DNA of 7,725 bases. It comes from Candidatus Hydrogenedentota bacterium (GTDB lineage Bacteria > Hydrogenedentota > Hydrogenedentia > Hydrogenedentales > SLHB01). Below the pieces are notes generated by a model. That model saw only the letters and a list, made by a program, of their open reading frames with translations, was not told the origin of the DNA and did not search any database. The translations under genes were made by a program, and so were the position numbers. Positions 4,853-7,725 of the stretch are shown piece after piece. The stretch is taken from contig PUMX01000493.1 of assembly GCA_003552485.1 (NCBI GenBank), positions 1-7,725 of the forward strand, written 5' to 3'. Within the stretch, counting starts at the first letter, position 1. Every line of letters starts with the position of its first letter.

Positions 4853-7684
4853 ATGGACCAAGCGCATATACGGCAGGCAATAGCACGTGTGGAAACCCTC
4901 TCGCCTCTGCCGGGCTCTGCGGCCCGGCTTCTCGGGGAGGAAGCACAGACCACTCACGAGTTGGCGTCATGGGCGCAAGCGGATCCCGTGCTGGCTTTTC
5001 ATGTGTTAGCTCATTGCGCCTCGCGCGGCGCCGTTCAGGAATCCGGCGATATCGGCGGAGCGGTGAGACAACTGGGCGCCGCCGGCGTGCGCCGAAGCGC
5101 ATTGCGCAGCCTGTTCAACGTAAGCGGCCACTCCGTCGGTCTCGATGCTCCTCCCCATATGCGCCGCTTCTGGCGCCACGCCGTGTTGACAGCGCACATC
5201 GCCCGCGAGCTTGCCCGCGCCACGGCCCGCGCCGCGCCGGAGCAAGCTTACACGGCGGGGCTACTCCACGACTTTGGGAAATGGGTGCTGTGTCACGTGT
5301 TTCCGGATCGGGTCTCAACGTGGACCTTTGTAGCGGTGGACGGAGGCGTCAAGGGATTGGAGGCTGAGCATGAAGCCCTGGAGGTGGACCATTCGCTTGC
5401 GGGCAAGTGGGCGCTCGAGAGCGCGGGTTTGCCGGAAAACTTGGCGCGGGTGGCCTGGCTGCACCACATCCCAGCGGCGTTGCTTGACGACCGGCCGCAG
5501 ACCCTTCCCCTGCTTGAATTGACGCAAGTGGCCAACCGGCTCGCGCGCCGCACAGAAGCGGAGGACGGCGAGATTGCCGCGGGCGATCTCGCTCCGGACG
5601 AGGCGCCTGAACACTGGCGGCTTATGCCTGAAATCGTGGTAAACGCCTGTCAACAGGCTCACGTGTGGTGTTCGGAGTGGGAACCGAAGATCTTTGCATG
5701 GACGGGGCCAGAGAGCGTGGGGCGGGCTACCGTAACCAATGCGGTCCTTTCCGTTCTCGACCAGAGCGTCCAGATGGAAGCCGAACTCGCCTCCGTTCGC
5801 CGCCGTCTGGAGCGGTCGGAAGCCTTGCTTGAATTGCATCAGGCATTGCGTGACGCGACGGAGACCGGGGCGGTACTGGCGGCGACCGCAGAGGCTGTTC
5901 GCCGCGCGATTGGTATTAGCCCGGGCATAGTGCTTGCCCATGATCCCGGCTCTGGACGCTTGACGGGCGAAGCCTGGAAGAATCAGGAGGAGCCCACCCA
6001 AGGGTTTACGATCGAGCGTAACGGCCGGCCGGGCCGCGGACAAGCGGCGCTGAGCGAGCGGCAGCTTGGCGCGTTGCGCAGCCTGGCCCGGCGCGACAAC
6101 AACGCCCCGGATTCCAACTCAATCGCCAGCGAGCTTCAACGGCAGCGTGGGCTTATTGCGGCGCCTATGACTTGGGCCGGTTGCGTACGTGGGCGGATCA
6201 TGTTCGAGTCGGAAAACGGTTCGCCGCCCTTGGCTGAGTCCGACTACATGCTCCTGCTTCGCATGGCCGGCGTTGCTGGTTGGGCCCTTGCTCATTGTCA
6301 ACGACGCACAGCTTCGGACCGTGACGCTGAACGCTTGGCCGCCATCGGGATGCTGGGGAAGGGCGAGTCCTCTTCCCAGCGGTCCCGAAGCAAGGAAATG
6401 GCTGCGCCTGAAGATCGTATCATAGCGGTGGATTTCGCAGCAGCCATCGAGGACAACCTTGCCAACATAACAACGCACGCTGCTGAACTTCTGGATCAAG
6501 GGCTTGACCCGGATGCTGCTTCACCAGCCCAACGGATACTGAAGGAATGCCAGCAGGCGGGGGCCGTGCTGAGTGACGCTCACGCGATCTACTCCCGGGA
6601 ATCCGAAAGAGCGCGGCCATTGGCCTTGAATCAAGCGATCCGGGCGGCGCTCGACGAAATGGGCTCGATGCTGGACACGCTGGGGGTTTTCGTGGAAACC
6701 CAGTTCGAGGGGCGCGCCCCCTATGTCCGCGGCGATCATCAGCGGCTCGTCCGCGGCTTTAGCGCTTGGCTGGCATACCTGGCCGAACAGGCCGGCAGTG
6801 AGGGGGGGCTTGTCGCGGTGCGCACGGAGATGTCCAAGGACCGGGATGCGGTTTGGTTGCACGTGGAATGGCGGGGTCTCGCTATCGCCTTCAACGAATT
6901 CGAGCAACTGACGCGAATTGACAAGGCGCCGCACCAGCACTGGCGGCAAGCGCTTCCGCTGGCCGCTTGGCGCACAGAGGTAGAGTGCTTGGGCGGCGCG
7001 TTTGCGTTGACCGCGCCATCGGAGACGGTGCAACGGATTGAGATTGCGTATCCCATTGTTGAGGCCCGCCCGGGCGAAGACAACAGCAATGAGTCCGCCG
7101 TTCCAATGGTTGAACAACCGCGGCGCGAGGACGGCCCCGGCCACGCCAGCGCTAAAGCGTTGGCTGAATGGCCCGGGCTGGAAACGGAAGATGCCCTTGG
7201 CGCGGATTGCGAGACCGCTGAGCGCGAACCGAGCAAGGACGGCGCATCGGCTGCCGGCTGGTCTGGCGCGGAAGAGACGGGCGATGGCGCGGAGGCTGCG
7301 GCGGACGGCGACGCTACATCGGCTGTGCTTATCATCGAGGAAGACGCCGTGTTGCGTGAGGTGCTGACGGAAACTTTGCGTAGCCGTGGTTATCGCGTGG
7401 AAATCGCAGATGATCAAGCCGCGGCCCGGAAAGTGTTGGCCGAGCGCACGAATGACTTGGTCTTGTGGGGACTTGATGGCGCCGAGGATCCAAGGGTGGC
7501 GGCCGAATCGTTTGTGGCCTCTGTCTCCCACGCGTCCGTTATTGTCATGAAGCATGATCTGTCCGAAGATGTCGAAGAACGCATCCTGGCGGCTGGTGTG
7601 CGGGCGTGTCTGAAGAAACCTTTCCATGTGGACGAACTATTGTCTGCGGTGGCGCAAGCCGCTGAAGCATTCCCGGGGATGTAA
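4853..7684 (+). CDS. HDOD-GAF-pseudokinase-pseudoreceiver signalling protein
   Basis: This 943-residue cytoplasmic regulator has no signal peptide or membrane segment. Residues about 9-225 form an HDOD domain: FWRHAV..AHIARELA (106-121), GLLHDFGKWVL (136-146) with His139-Asp140, E...VDHSLAG (174-184) and WLHH (202-205). A short coiled coil (about 305-335) leads into a GAF-like sensor (about 325-485). Residues 525-737 resemble a histidine kinase dimerisation plus ATPase module but lack its key residues: Ala531 at the phospho-His site, Ala638 and Tyr642 for the N-box Asn pair, Trp673 and Ala677 in the G1 box. Fold-marking GGAF at 714-717 remains. An acidic Ala/Gly/Glu linker (about 738-822) joins a receiver (823-940) with Glu829-Glu830 and Lys922 but Gly873 for the phosphorylated Asp. 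ATG 4853 is the first usable start, because an in-frame TGA lies two codons upstream. AAGGGG at 4836-4841 is a weak, distant ribosome site. HDOD proteins are generally non-enzymatic signalling outputs; the specific role here is unknown. Confidence 0.9.
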   Translation: MDQAHIRQAIARVETLSPLPGSAARLLGEEAQTTHELASWAQADPVLAFHVLAHCASRGAVQESGDIGGAVRQLGAAGVRRSALRSLFNVSGHSVGLDAPPHMRRFWRHAVLTAHIARELARATARAAPEQAYTAGLLHDFGKWVLCHVFPDRVSTWTFVAVDGGVKGLEAEHEALEVDHSLAGKWALESAGLPENLARVAWLHHIPAALLDDRPQTLPLLELTQVANRLARRTEAEDGEIAAGDLAPDEAPEHWRLMPEIVVNACQQAHVWCSEWEPKIFAWTGPESVGRATVTNAVLSVLDQSVQMEAELASVRRRLERSEALLELHQALRDATETGAVLAATAEAVRRAIGISPGIVLAHDPGSGRLTGEAWKNQEEPTQGFTIERNGRPGRGQAALSERQLGALRSLARRDNNAPDSNSIASELQRQRGLIAAPMTWAGCVRGRIMFESENGSPPLAESDYMLLLRMAGVAGWALAHCQRRTASDRDAERLAAIGMLGKGESSSQRSRSKEMAAPEDRIIAVDFAAAIEDNLANITTHAAELLDQGLDPDAASPAQRILKECQQAGAVLSDAHAIYSRESERARPLALNQAIRAALDEMGSMLDTLGVFVETQFEGRAPYVRGDHQRLVRGFSAWLAYLAEQAGSEGGLVAVRTEMSKDRDAVWLHVEWRGLAIAFNEFEQLTRIDKAPHQHWRQALPLAAWRTEVECLGGAFALTAPSETVQRIEIAYPIVEARPGEDNSNESAVPMVEQPRREDGPGHASAKALAEWPGLETEDALGADCETAEREPSKDGASAAGWSGAEETGDGAEAAADGDATSAVLIIEEDAVLREVLTETLRSRGYRVEIADDQAAARKVLAERTNDLVLWGLDGAEDPRVAAESFVASVSHASVIVMKHDLSEDVEERILAAGVRACLKKPFHVDELLSAVAQAAEAFPGM

Positions 7685-7725
7685 AACAAAGTCCCCCTTT
7701 GAAGACATTTTATGTGGCAGAGTCA
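7685..7725. other. Right-edge sequence after the HDOD gene
   Basis: Only 41 bases remain after the TAA stop. A weak CAAAG/CTTTG stem (7687-7691 with 7697-7701, 5-base loop) is present without a clear T-run, so no terminator is called. Nothing else is supportable before the edge. Confidence 0.4.

Noticed and set aside
5315..7627. Minus-strand frames of 242 and 368 codons opposite the HDOD gene (5315-6043, 6521-7627)
   Set aside because: Both are in codon register with the + strand gene, rich in Arg, Gln and His, and lack motifs or a plausible ribosome site. They are shadows of GC-biased coding.
1..7725. CRISPR arrays, insertion sequences, tRNA/rRNA genes, defence islands
   Set aside because: No regularly spaced long repeats, transposase motifs, terminal inverted repeats, tRNA-like cloverleaf or defence-protein motifs were seen on either strand.

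Overview
The window carries six confident protein-coding genes, all on the + strand, in GC-rich DNA (roughly 60% G+C by eye). The five upstream genes encode conserved bacterial housekeeping proteins. The sixth encodes a large multidomain signalling protein. Codon choice is GC-biased: ctpA has no in-frame TTA, CTA or TCA codon from 491 to 1837, which leaves a long meaningless open frame on the opposite strand. Sec-exported S41 peptidase, RNase PH and short-form TsaC point to a Gram-negative-type bacterium. The abundance of HDOD-type regulators in Planctomycetes, Hydrogenedentes-like and deltaproteobacterial lineages makes one of these plausible, but the sequence alone does not fix the phylum.

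Layout. 1-490 is a leader region without a convincing gene. It ends in a good extended -10 promoter (375-404), a pair of TGGCGCCA palindromes (one inside the promoter spacer) and a GC hairpin abutting the Shine-Dalgarno of the first gene. 491-4649 is a tightly packed five-gene cluster: ctpA (exported processing protease), rph (RNase PH), rdgB (XTP/dITP pyrophosphatase), tsaC (threonylcarbamoyl-AMP synthase) and rlmB (23S rRNA 2'-O-methyltransferase). Junctions are 0 bp (ctpA/rph), ATGA overlap (rph/rdgB), 81 bp with two small hairpins (rdgB/tsaC) and ATGA overlap (tsaC/rlmB). Four of the five genes concern RNA maturation/modification or nucleotide-pool hygiene, so the cluster reads as an RNA- and nucleotide-quality operon with a periplasmic protease at its head. 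A Rho-independent terminator (4730-4753) closes it.

4853-7684 is a separate monocistronic-looking gene for a 943-residue protein: HDOD domain, short coiled coil, GAF-like domain, histidine-kinase-like module, acidic low-complexity linker, receiver domain. The kinase-like module keeps the family's fold signature but lacks the phosphoacceptor His, both N-box Asn and the G1-box Asp. The receiver keeps the acidic pair (as Glu-Glu) and the Lys but has Gly where the phosphorylated Asp should be and Lys at the Thr/Ser switch position. The HDOD domain keeps its HD pair. The protein therefore looks like a scaffold or sensor assembled from two-component parts that have lost phosphotransfer chemistry. 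This is the most interesting object in the window.
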